This document shows, one piece after another, positions 46,376 through 56,118 of a stretch of DNA of 64,000 bases. The DNA comes from Sandaracinus amylolyticus (lineage in GTDB: Bacteria > Myxococcota_A > Polyangia > Polyangiales > Sandaracinaceae), in assembly GCF_000737325.1 (NCBI RefSeq), contig NZ_CP011125.1:930001-994000 (forward strand). The letters run 5' to 3'. A program made the position numbers and the translations under genes. Below the pieces are notes generated by a model. It was not told where the DNA came from. It was given only the letters and a program-made list of their open reading frames with translations, and did not search any database. Position 1 is the stretch's first letter. Every line of letters begins with the position of its first letter.

Positions 46376-47806
46376 TCATCCGTCGCGGTAACTCTCGGGG
46401 TCGAGGCCGTGCTGCTGGAGCCAGCGGTAGACCTGCTTTCGCGAGCGGCCCGCGACCCGCGCGACGTCGGCGATCACGCCGCGGTGCTCGCGCAGCAGCG
46501 CTTCGAGCGTCTCGCGATCGGGCACCGCCTCGAGGCCCGCGGGCTTCGGAGGAAGCGGCGTCGCGGCGTGGGTGCCGGGCGTCGCGGTCGGGATGCCGAG
46601 CGACGGGGGCGTCGTGCCGGGCGCTGCGCCCTCGGTCGTCTGCGCGGGCCCGCTCGCGCGCGCGGCGCGCGACACGCGCTGCAGTCGATCACCGAGCATC
46701 CCGAGCTCGAGCCGCTCCGCGCCCTCGCCGACGACCGAGAGCTGCGTCGCGATCTTGCGCAGCTCGCGCACGTTGAACGGCCACTCGTGCAGCAGCAGCG
46801 CGCGCACGAGATCGGGCGCGAGCGGCGGCGCGGTGTCGCCGAGATCACGCATCAGGATCGTCAGCACGTCCTCGCGGCGCGCGCGCAGCGGCGGCAGCTC
46901 GAGCGTGAAGTCGCTGAGGCGCGCGTAGAGATCGCCGCGGAAGCGACCCGCCTCGACCTCCTCGAGGAGATCGCGGTTCGTCGCGGCGACGACGCGCACG
47001 TCGATCGGTCCGCCGCGCGTCGCGCCCACCGGCGTGACGATGCGCTCCTCGAGCACGCGCAGCAGCTTGGGCTGCACGTCGAGCGGGAGATCCGCGATCT
47101 CGTCGAGGAAGATCGTGCCCGCGTCGGCCGCGCGGAAGAGCCCTTGTCCACCGGTGCGCGCGCCGGTGTACGAGCCGGCGAGGTGCCCGAAGAGCTGCGC
47201 CTCCGCGAGCGACGCCGGGATCGCGCTGCAGTTCACCGCGACGAGCTCGCCCTTGCGCCCGGAGGCCTGGTGCAGCGCACCCGCGACGAGCTCCTTGCCG
47301 GTGCCGCTCTCGCCGTGCAGCAGGACCGACGCGAGGCTCGGCCCGATGCGGTGGATCGCGCGGCGCAGCACGCGCATCGCGGGCGCGTCGCCGAGCAGGC
47401 CCCAGGTCGGCACCTCGTCGTCGCTCTCGTCGTCGGGCGCGCCGCGACGAAAGAGGAGCGCGCTGTCGCCCACGAAGATCAGCGCGCCGTCCTCGAGCAC
47501 GCAGTCGGTCACGCGCACACCGTCGACCTCGGTGCCGGTGCTGCTGCGATCGACCAGCCGCGCGACGCCGGTGTGCGGCTCGAGCTCGACCAGCGCGTGG
47601 AGCCGCGACACCCGAGGATCATCGCGCAGCGCGAGCCCCGCGCCCGCGACCGCGCGCCCGATCGGCGTGCTCGCGGTCGTCAGCGGGAACGCGGCCTCGC
47701 GCTGGGGCGTGCCCGCGATCGAGAGGACCCGCAGCGACGCGACGACGCGCGCACCGGTGCCGCGCGGGCGTTCCTTGAGCGTCGTGTCCCAGCTGCGGCT
47801 CCCCAT
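46376..47806 (-). CDS. FHA-domain sigma-54-type transcriptional activator
   Basis: This 476-residue enhancer-binding protein has an N-terminal FHA domain (IGR at 49-51, RVSRLHA at 65-71, DRSSTGTEVDG). The AAA+ domain follows (Walker A GESGTGKE near 166-173, LFGHLAGSYTGART, GTIFLDEIADLPL), with a C-terminal Fis-like helix-turn-helix (VIADVARVAGRSRKQVYRWLQQHGL). The sigma-54 loop reads GSYTGA (211-216) rather than GAFTGA; Tyr for Phe is tolerated in known activators, Ala to Ser is less common. The FHA domain suggests docking to phospho-Thr, and the adjacent downstream kinase gene is the obvious partner. The ATG at 47806 sits beside a dyad at its ribosome site. Confidence 0.9.
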   Translation of the reverse strand: MGSRSWDTTLKERPRGTGARVVASLRVLSIAGTPQREAAFPLTTASTPIGRAVAGAGLALRDDPRVSRLHALVELEPHTGVARLVDRSSTGTEVDGVRVTDCVLEDGALIFVGDSALLFRRGAPDDESDDEVPTWGLLGDAPAMRVLRRAIHRIGPSLASVLLHGESGTGKELVAGALHQASGRKGELVAVNCSAIPASLAEAQLFGHLAGSYTGARTGGQGLFRAADAGTIFLDEIADLPLDVQPKLLRVLEERIVTPVGATRGGPIDVRVVAATNRDLLEEVEAGRFRGDLYARLSDFTLELPPLRARREDVLTILMRDLGDTAPPLAPDLVRALLLHEWPFNVRELRKIATQLSVVGEGAERLELGMLGDRLQRVSRAARASGPAQTTEGAAPGTTPPSLGIPTATPGTHAATPLPPKPAGLEAVPDRETLEALLREHRGVIADVARVAGRSRKQVYRWLQQHGLDPESYRDG

Positions 47807-47809
47807 GAC

Positions 47810-47830
47810 CTCACCCAGTGTACGGGTGAG
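47810..47830. promoter_or_regulatory. Inverted repeat at the ribosome site of the FHA activator gene
   Basis: CTCACCC (47810-47816) and GGGTGAG (47824-47830) flank 7 bases. On the minus strand, where the gene is read, the first arm contains GGGTGAG, which overlaps the ribosome site for the ATG at 47806. It could be an operator for the activator itself or a hairpin limiting translation. Confidence 0.4.
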
Positions 47831-47952
47831 CGGGCGCAGGCGGAACCGAATCGGCGGCGTCGTCACGGCCAGCGCGCCGCCCGCGCGAACGTCGAGATCC
47901 TCGCTCGTCGCACGACCGTCTCCTCCTCGCGCACGAGATGTCCCAGCCGCGA

Positions 47953-49356
47953 TCAGAGCGAGGCGGGCGGGATCGCCGGCGGCATGATGATCCCCGCGAT
48001 CTCGAGGCGTCTGTCGACCGACCGATCGTTCGCGATCGCCGCGTCCTGCCGCATGATCGCATCGTCCCACCCGGACGGCAGGATCGTGTCCTGCGCGACC
48101 ACGCCGAACGCGCCCCCTTGCGCGCGCGCGGTCACGCCGTCGATGGCGATCGTCGCTTCGGTCCCTCCCGCGTCGACGAGCAGCCCGACGCGCGCGTTGT
48201 CCTCCAAGACGACGTCCTCGAGCGTCAGGTCGATCGCGCTCTCGGGCGCCACCACGTTGCTGCGCCAGAGCGTGAGCCCGTCGCCCATGTCGTGTGCGGT
48301 CCCCGCGCCGTCGAAGAGCACCGCCTCCCGCTGCGCGCGAAGCGTCGTGTGCCGCAGCACGACGCTCCCGCTGTCGACCGCGAGGATGCCCGCGCCTCCG
48401 GCGCGCTCGATCGTCAGAGCGTCCGCGTCGATCACCGCGCGCTGCGCGCGCACGCCCGCGAGCCCCATGTCCGCGATCGTCACGCCGCGGAACGTGAGCG
48501 TGCTGTCCGCGCCGAACACGCCGAAGCCATCGCCGTCCGCGATCCATACGCCGTCGAGCAACGCGGGCGACGACACCGCGGCGACCGCGACGCCCGGAAG
48601 CTCGAGGCCGGACAGCATCGACGCGATCTCGACCCCGTGCAGCTCCGCGGCGGCATCGAACACCGCGATCGCCGCGCCCCGGACGTTCTGCACGTCGACG
48701 TCGTCGAGGCCGTCCGAGTCGCGATCGGCATCGAGGTCCGTCCACGTCAGCCGGCCACCGTCGACCGCGACCGCGCCGAGCGCGAATCCCGCGAACCGGC
48801 TCGCTTCGACGTGCACCCCCGACTCGGCGTCGTCGGCGCTGCCCACGTCGATCGCGATCACGCCGTAGGTCGCCGTGTCGCTCCGCGTCGTCGGCGCGAA
48901 CGCCGCGTTCCCCGCGTCGATCGGGCCTTCGAACGTCACCTCGCGCAGCGCCACGCGGCGGCGGTCCTGCACGCCGACGCCGACCCCGCGCATCACGCTG
49001 ATCGTCACGCGCTCGACGGTCACGTCGCCGTCGCCGCTCGCGCGCACGCCGTAGCCGCCGTCGTGCACTTCGACGCGCAGGCGTCGCAGCACCGCGCCGG
49101 TGCCCTGCGCGAACTCGACGACGGGCGCGTCGCCGGCGCTCTCGAGCACGCTGTCTCCGCCCTCGCCGACGAGCGTCACGCCCGGCGGGATCACGACGCT
49201 CGCCGGGAAGCGGCAGCTCCCGACGTGCACGACGTCTCCTGGCCCCGCGGCCTCGAGCGCGCCGGTGAGCGACTCGGCGTCGCAGTACGTCTCGGGCCCG
49301 CCGCACGCGGACGCGAGGCCGAGCGCGACGAGCGCGAGGGACGTGGATCGCTGCAT
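47953..49356 (-). CDS. Right-handed beta-helix lipoprotein
   Basis: This 467-residue lipoprotein has a signal (MQRSTSLALVALGLASAC; the lipobox ends in ASAC) followed by a regular array of short beta-strand turns (VTLVGEGGDSVLES, GVTIADMGLAGVRAQRA, LRHTTLRAQREAVLFDG), typical of parallel beta-helix folds. Length and repetitiveness fit polysaccharide-binding or pectate-lyase-like proteins, but no catalytic motif is visible. It is divergent from a second beta-helix lipoprotein gene (49568), separated by 211 bp. Confidence 0.72.
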   Translation of the reverse strand: MQRSTSLALVALGLASACGGPETYCDAESLTGALEAAGPGDVVHVGSCRFPASVVIPPGVTLVGEGGDSVLESAGDAPVVEFAQGTGAVLRRLRVEVHDGGYGVRASGDGDVTVERVTISVMRGVGVGVQDRRRVALREVTFEGPIDAGNAAFAPTTRSDTATYGVIAIDVGSADDAESGVHVEASRFAGFALGAVAVDGGRLTWTDLDADRDSDGLDDVDVQNVRGAAIAVFDAAAELHGVEIASMLSGLELPGVAVAAVSSPALLDGVWIADGDGFGVFGADSTLTFRGVTIADMGLAGVRAQRAVIDADALTIERAGGAGILAVDSGSVVLRHTTLRAQREAVLFDGAGTAHDMGDGLTLWRSNVVAPESAIDLTLEDVVLEDNARVGLLVDAGGTEATIAIDGVTARAQGGAFGVVAQDTILPSGWDDAIMRQDAAIANDRSVDRRLEIAGIIMPPAIPPASL

Positions 49357-49567
49357 GCCCGAGAAGATATGCGATGCGCCGTGCTGCATGCCTCTCCATG
49401 CCCGTGAGCAACGCTCGGGCCGGCGTCGGGCCGCGCGATCTCGGCGACGCGTGCGGGCGCGCCCGCGTGCGGTCTCATGGGACGGCCCGCGCGCGCGTGC
49501 TATCCGGGCCCCGCGGTGGGCGCCGGGGGTGGTCGGCGGCGCGCTGCGTACGACGCAGGGGGCGAAC

Positions 49568-51706
49568 GTGGACGGACGGATCGACGTGCTGCGAGGGATC
49601 GTGATCGCGGGGGCGATCCTGACGGCGGCGTGCGCCTGCGAGCGCGATCGCGCAGTGGATGACATGGACGGCGGCGTCCTCGACTTCGTCGTCGCGGTGC
49701 CGGTCGCGCCGGCGACGGTGACGCTCGCCTGTCCCGAGGGCTGGCGCGCGCGCACGGTCGCGAGCGGCGCGTCGGTATGCGAGCCGTGGCCGAGCGACGG
49801 ACCGACCACGTGCGCGCCGGACGAAGCGGCGATCCCCGGCCGCGGATGCGTGACGATCGGCGAGGCGTGCCCCGAGGACGGGTGGCCCGCGGAGCTCCCT
49901 GCGAGCGGCGTGACCTACGTGCGCGCGGGCGCGACGGCCGGAGACGGGACGCGCGAGCACCCTTACGGAACGCTCGCCGAGGCCGCGGGGGTCGAGGGCG
50001 TGATCGCGCTCGCGGTCGGTGAGCACGAGGGCTCGATCGACACGCGCGCGGAGCGCATCGTCGGCGCGTGCGCGTCGCGCACGATCGTCCGCGACGCACG
50101 CACCGAGGGCGACGCGACGATCATGGTGCGCGCGTCGGACGGCGAGATCCGCGACGTCACGGTCGTGAGCGCCGCGATCCCCGCCGTGCGCTTCGGCGAA
50201 GGCGTGCACTTCGAGGTGCGGCGCGTGGTGCTCGAGAGCCCGATCTACGCGGCGCGCGTCGACCCGCGCGCGAGCGTCGAGATGGAGGACGTGATCCTGC
50301 GCGAGCCCGAAGGCACCGTCGTGGCGACGCTCGCGGCACGGCTGTCGACGGGGTCGTCGATCACGCTGCGACGCGCGTCGGTGCGCGGCTCGATCTGGTT
50401 GGGCGACGAGGCAGAGGAGGGCTCGTCCACGGTGGTGCTCGAGGAGGTCGCGTTCCAGGACGCGAGCTTCGCCGTCCTCGGCGCGTTCGGGACCCTCGAG
50501 GCGCGCCGCGTGGTGATCGAGCGCGTCGAGCTCGGCTTCGGCGTGAGCCCGTGGACGAGCGCGACGCTCGAGGACGTGGTGATCCGCGAGCTCCACTCGG
50601 TGCCGAGCTCGGGCGACGATCCCTCCGCGATCTTCTCCAGCGGCGACGTCACGGCGGATCGCTTGTGGATCGCCGACGTCGAGGGGCCCGCGATCGCGAT
50701 CTCGAGCGCGGAGCGCATCGTGAGGCTCGGCGAGCCCGCGTCGCTCGAGCTGGCAGACGTGGTGATCGAAGACGTGATCGCGGCCGAGGCCGTCGGGGCG
50801 CAGGACGGCACGATCGCGACGATCGACCGCATCCACGTCGCGCGCGTGCACGGCGACGCGATCGCGGCGGCCGACCCGGGCACCTCGCTCACGCTGCGCG
50901 ACGCTACGATCTCCGACGTCACGACCGTCGGCATCGATGGCGACGCGATCGGGATCCTGCTGGGCGCGGCCGCGACGATCGAGCGCGTCGCCGTGCGAGG
51001 CACCGCGAGGGGCGCGCTCTTGATCGCCGGTCCCGGGACACACGTCGGCGCGAGCGATCTCGACGTCGACGCCCACGCGGCCGGTGTAGTCGTCCAGTGC
51101 GCGATCGCGCCGACGGAGACGTGCGAGACCGGTGCCGAGCCCATGCTCACGCTGCGTCGGTCGCGCATCGTGGGCGCGCACGGGTTCGGCATCGGCGCGG
51201 ACCAGGCGCAGCTGACGCTCGAGGACGTGCGCGTCGACGGCGTGAGCGCGCGCGGGCCGCTCGACGGGTTCGGCATCGTCGAGGTGAGCGCGCGCATCGA
51301 AGGGGCGCGCGTCGAGGTCGTGGGCGCGACCCGCCACGCCGTGCTCGCCTTCGGCGCGGCCACGGCGCTCGAGGTCACCGGCCTGCGCGTGACCGACACG
51401 CGACCTTCGCCGCCGTGCGAAGGCGAGGGATGTGCTCGAGAGGCGCTGGGCGATGCGGTCACCTGCGCCGAGGGTGCGTCGCTCACGTTGCGCGGCTTCG
51501 TCGCGGAGCGCGCGGCGTCGGCGGGCGTGATGCTGGTCCAAGGATGCGCCTCCGCGACGTTCGAGCGCGGGCGGATCGTGGACAACGCGCTCGGTGTGCT
51601 CACCGACGCGACGGTCCCGCGGCCGCGCTTCGTGAACGTCGTCGTCGACGACAACGGCACGGATTTCGGCACGACGACGCTGACTGTCGCGCGGCCGACA
51701 TTCTGA
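49568..51706 (+). CDS. Large right-handed beta-helix lipoprotein
   Basis: This 712-residue protein starts with GTG after an AGGGGG site and has a lipoprotein signal (RGIVIAGAILTAAC; lipobox ending AAC). A Cys-containing N-terminal part leads into long parallel beta-helix repeats (VEMEDVILREPEGTVVATL, LTLRDATISDVTTVGIDGDA, LTLEDVRVDGVSARG). The repeat style is like that of the divergent gene at 47953-49356, so the two are probably paralogous surface proteins sharing a promoter region. No catalytic residues are identifiable. Confidence 0.72.
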   Translation: MDGRIDVLRGIVIAGAILTAACACERDRAVDDMDGGVLDFVVAVPVAPATVTLACPEGWRARTVASGASVCEPWPSDGPTTCAPDEAAIPGRGCVTIGEACPEDGWPAELPASGVTYVRAGATAGDGTREHPYGTLAEAAGVEGVIALAVGEHEGSIDTRAERIVGACASRTIVRDARTEGDATIMVRASDGEIRDVTVVSAAIPAVRFGEGVHFEVRRVVLESPIYAARVDPRASVEMEDVILREPEGTVVATLAARLSTGSSITLRRASVRGSIWLGDEAEEGSSTVVLEEVAFQDASFAVLGAFGTLEARRVVIERVELGFGVSPWTSATLEDVVIRELHSVPSSGDDPSAIFSSGDVTADRLWIADVEGPAIAISSAERIVRLGEPASLELADVVIEDVIAAEAVGAQDGTIATIDRIHVARVHGDAIAAADPGTSLTLRDATISDVTTVGIDGDAIGILLGAAATIERVAVRGTARGALLIAGPGTHVGASDLDVDAHAAGVVVQCAIAPTETCETGAEPMLTLRRSRIVGAHGFGIGADQAQLTLEDVRVDGVSARGPLDGFGIVEVSARIEGARVEVVGATRHAVLAFGAATALEVTGLRVTDTRPSPPCEGEGCAREALGDAVTCAEGASLTLRGFVAERAASAGVMLVQGCASATFERGRIVDNALGVLTDATVPRPRFVNVVVDDNGTDFGTTTLTVARPTF

Positions 51707-51766
51707 GCGTGCAATTCCGCGGGTAGCGGCTTCCGTCGCCGAGGGCGATCGTGAGAGCCTCGCGGC

Positions 51767-53325
<1,559 letters not shown>

Positions 53326-53329
<4 letters not shown>

Positions 53330-54138
53330 GCGAGGACGATCGGTCGGACGAGGAGGTGCTCACCGTTCGACCGATCGGCGTGCTGCGCACGCCGTATCGC
53401 GAGCTCGCCGAGGTGCCGCGCCAGCCGCGCCTCGCGAACGTGCGGGCGCGGATCGAGCTCGTGCCGGGGCTCGGCCTCGAGGATGCGATCGCGGATCTCG
53501 AGGGGTGGGACTACGTCTGGGTGCTGACGTGGATGCACCGCGCGCGCGGCTGGCGGCCGAAGGTCCAGCCGCCGCGCAGCGAGCGCAAGCGCGGGGTGCT
53601 CGCGACGCGCGCGCCGCACCGTCCCAACGCGATCGGGCTGAGCGCGATGCGCATCGTGTCGATCGCGGGGCTCGTGATCGAGGTCGAGGAGTGCGACGCG
53701 ATCGACGGCACGCCGGTGATCGATCTGAAGCCGTACGTGCCGTGGGCGGATGCGATCCCGGACGCGCGCACCGGCTGGCTCGAGCCGCCGGAAGGCGCGC
53801 GGCCGGGCGGACAGCGTCCGGCGGATCCGCGGCCGTCGTGGAGCGTCGTGATCGAGGAGCGCGCGAGGGAGCAGCTCGCGTGGCTGCGCGAGCGCGGGAT
53901 CGATCTCGAGGAGCGGCTCGTGTACGCGCTCTCGCTGGGGCCGCAGCCGCACGCGTATCGACGCATCGCGGTGGTGGGCGACGAGTCGCGCATCGCGGTG
54001 AAGGAGTGGTTCGCGTTCTTTCGGTCGCGTGGTGAGGGGACGATCGTGGTGCAGCGGATCACGAGCGGCGTGCGACCGCGTGAGCGGGCGCGCGCGGCGC
54101 CGGTGCATCGGGAGTTCGTGGAGCGCTTCGGCGGGTGA
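53326..54138 (+). CDS. trmO: tRNA (adenine37-N6)-methyltransferase TrmO (TsaA/UPF0066 family)
   Basis: This 270-residue enzyme is of the UPF0066/TsaA family; E. coli TrmO methylates t6A37 of some tRNAs using SAM. Motifs include VRPIGVLRTPYREL near the N-terminus, then RKRGVLATRAPHRPNAIGLSAMRI, the signature loop of the family. A C-terminal TsaA-like part contains LVYALSLGPQPHAYRR and FFRSRGEGTIVVQRI. It is coupled to the MYXO-CTERM gene through an ATGA overlap, an odd partnership between a housekeeping enzyme and a surface protein. Confidence 0.88.
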
Positions 54139-54200
54139 GGGTGGGGCGCGGCTCGGGCTGCGAGGGGTGTGCCGGGGCGGGTGGGGCGATGGTCGCGCGG

Positions 54201-54378
54201 AATGATTGAGGAAAAGCTCAACCACGGTCGGTTTTGGGTGGCGGGTGGCGGGCGGATGGCGGGCGGTCCGCCAGCTCCGCGATGTGGGGCGTCGGACGTC
54301 GATCGGCGGGCCTGAGCTCAACCACGGTCGGATTTCCTGCCGCGAAATCATTGAGGAAAAGCTCAGCCACGGTCGGTT
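54201..54378. repeat. Three-copy repeat cluster upstream of the gene at 54422
   Basis: Copies 1 (54201-54234) and 3 (54346-54378) share AAT(G/C)ATTGAGGAAAAGCTCA(A/G)-type sequence followed by CCACGGTCGGTT. Copy 2 (54314-54335) keeps the GAGCTCAACCACGGTCGG core but lacks the GAAAAG, so its hairpin TGAG-gaaaag-CTCA is collapsed into the palindrome TGAGCTCA. Between copies 1 and 2 lies a GGCGGG-rich stretch. The cluster is the 283-bp gap between trmO and the next gene; no coding capacity is evident there. Confidence 0.7.
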
Positions 54379-54421
54379 CAGGCCCTCGACACGCGCGCTG
54401 CGCGCGTGGTAGCCGCGTTCG

Positions 54422-55231
54422 ATGCACGCCGTCGCCGTCACGCGCGCGCGCCTCGCGGTCGCGCCTCTCGCCGGCTACCGCGACGCGAGCCCGACCGACG
54501 TCACCCCGACCCGCGAAGCCCTCGCGCGCGTCATCGCCGAGCTCACCGGGCGCGACCTCTACTCGGTCCGCCTGCGCCTCGGCCAACCGCTCCCCTGGAT
54601 CGTCGCGCTCGAGCCCGACGAGTCCCGCGCCCACGCCCTCGTGACCGAGCTCCGCCGCCGCGGCCTCGGCGCGGTCACCCGTCCCGACGACGCGCCCTGG
54701 ACCACGCGCCACGGCGCGCTCTCGCTCCACGACGACGCGCTCTCGTTCGAGCCCAGCGGCGCGCGCATCCCGTACCGCGCGATCCGCGTCGTCGTCCTCG
54801 CCACCATCGACGAGGAGACGAGCCGCGAGCACGTCGACTTCGTCCGCGTCTCCAACGATCCGCGCAGCGCCGAGCCGTACATGCCGGTGAGCCGTTATCA
54901 GAACGAGACCTCGCGCTCGCGCGCCGCGTACCTCGAGCTCGACGGCTCAGAGCCCGGCGTGCGCCTCGTGCAGAGCGGTCTCTCGCTCGCCGGCGCCGAT
55001 CCCGGCCGCACCTCCTTCGAGCGCTTCGATCGCGCGCTGCACGCGCTCCTCGCGCGCATCCCCGAGCACGTCCCGCGCGACGCGCGCCTCGTCGATGCGC
55101 GCCGCGTCCGCCAGGGCTTCGCGCTGCGCAACGACGGCCGCGAGCGCATCACCTCGAACGTCCGCGAGACCGATCTCGCCGCACGCCTGCTCGCGCGCGC
55201 GTGGCTCGAAGATCAGATCGATCCCGCGTGA
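54422..55231 (+). CDS. Hypothetical 269-residue protein
   Basis: I do not recognise this protein. It has no signal peptide or membrane helix. The N-terminal about 85 residues look like an alpha/beta domain (LPWIVALEPDESRAHALVTELRRRGLGAV), and the middle contains strands such as GALSLHDDALSFEPSGARIPYRAIRVVVLATI. The C-terminal part is helical and Arg-rich. It converges with the GalT-like gene, overlapping it by 19 bases at the 3' ends. Confidence 0.55.
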   Translation: MHAVAVTRARLAVAPLAGYRDASPTDVTPTREALARVIAELTGRDLYSVRLRLGQPLPWIVALEPDESRAHALVTELRRRGLGAVTRPDDAPWTTRHGALSLHDDALSFEPSGARIPYRAIRVVVLATIDEETSREHVDFVRVSNDPRSAEPYMPVSRYQNETSRSRAAYLELDGSEPGVRLVQSGLSLAGADPGRTSFERFDRALHALLARIPEHVPRDARLVDARRVRQGFALRNDGRERITSNVRETDLAARLLARAWLEDQIDPA

Positions 55232-56118
55232 TCGCGCAGCGCGCGCGCGGCGTCCTCCGGCGCGACGACGCACACCGGCGTCCCGCTCTGCAGCTCGAAC
55301 CCGGCATCGCCGCCGGTGCGCGGCAGCACGTCGATCGTGAAGAACGTCGAGACGCCGACGGCGGGATCGCGCAGCAGCACGTTGTAGTCGTGCGTGCCGA
55401 GCACCGCGCGCAGCCGCGACGTCACGTCGACGAGCACACGCGCGAGCATCGCGAGCCGCGCATCGTCGAGCGCCGAGAAGCGCGCGCACTCACCGGCGAG
55501 CGCGAGCTTCACCTCGAACGCGCGATGCGACGCGTGCGGACACCACGCGATCACCTCGCCCTCGTCGCACACCACGCGTGCGCCTGACGCGCGCTCCTCG
55601 TCGATCACGCGCGCGAGCAGCGCTCGGTCACTCGTCGCGATCGCATCGCGCATCGCGATCGCCGGCGCGACGTGCGGCAACGTCGCGATCTGCGCGTGCG
55701 GATGCGGCTGCGAGCTCCCCGCGCGTCGACCGCGGTTCCGGAACACCGAGATCGACGCGACGCCCTCGCGCGCCTCGAGCACGCGCAGCCGCGCGCGGAT
55801 GGCCGCGAGCACGTCGAGCGCCTGCGACGCCGAGTACGTCGCGAGATCACCGTCGTGGTCCGGCGACTCGATCACGACCTCGTGCGCGGCGAGCTCGCGC
55901 GCGAGCAGCGGATACCGGTTCGCGACGACGCGCACTCGCCACGGATCGCCGATCGCGAGCACAGTCTCTTCGGTCTCCGCCTCGCGTCCCGGGCAGAACG
56001 GGCACGCCTCGCGCGTCACGTCGGGGAGCCCGCCCGCGCGCACCGTGCCGATCCCGCGCCGCCCGGGCGCGAGCACCGTCGGGATCCCGGTGAAGACGTC
56101 GACGCGCAGCTCGCTCAT
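55213..56118 (-). CDS. Galactose-1-phosphate uridylyltransferase-like protein (GalT/HIT superfamily)
   Basis: This 301-residue protein has a zinc-type pair CPFC (Cys 39, Cys 42) and the nucleotidyl-transfer loop HPHAQ (His 139, His 141, Gln 143), preceded by GSSQP. These match the GalT branch of the HIT superfamily, in which the second His carries the UMP group. Additional family elements are VRVVANRYPLLARE and FFTIDVLPR. The acceptor sugar phosphate cannot be set from sequence. The start ATG overlaps the stop of the acyl-CoA synthetase gene by 4 bases, so both are coupled; the metabolic link is unclear. Confidence 0.8.
   Translation of the reverse strand: MSELRVDVFTGIPTVLAPGRRGIGTVRAGGLPDVTREACPFCPGREAETEETVLAIGDPWRVRVVANRYPLLARELAAHEVVIESPDHDGDLATYSASQALDVLAAIRARLRVLEAREGVASISVFRNRGRRAGSSQPHPHAQIATLPHVAPAIAMRDAIATSDRALLARVIDEERASGARVVCDEGEVIAWCPHASHRAFEVKLALAGECARFSALDDARLAMLARVLVDVTSRLRAVLGTHDYNVLLRDPAVGVSTFFTIDVLPRTGGDAGFELQSGTPVCVVAPEDAARALRDHAGSI

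Noticed and set aside
54201-54378. CRISPR array
   Set aside because: Only three copies, of unequal length, with unequal spacers and no cas genes nearby.
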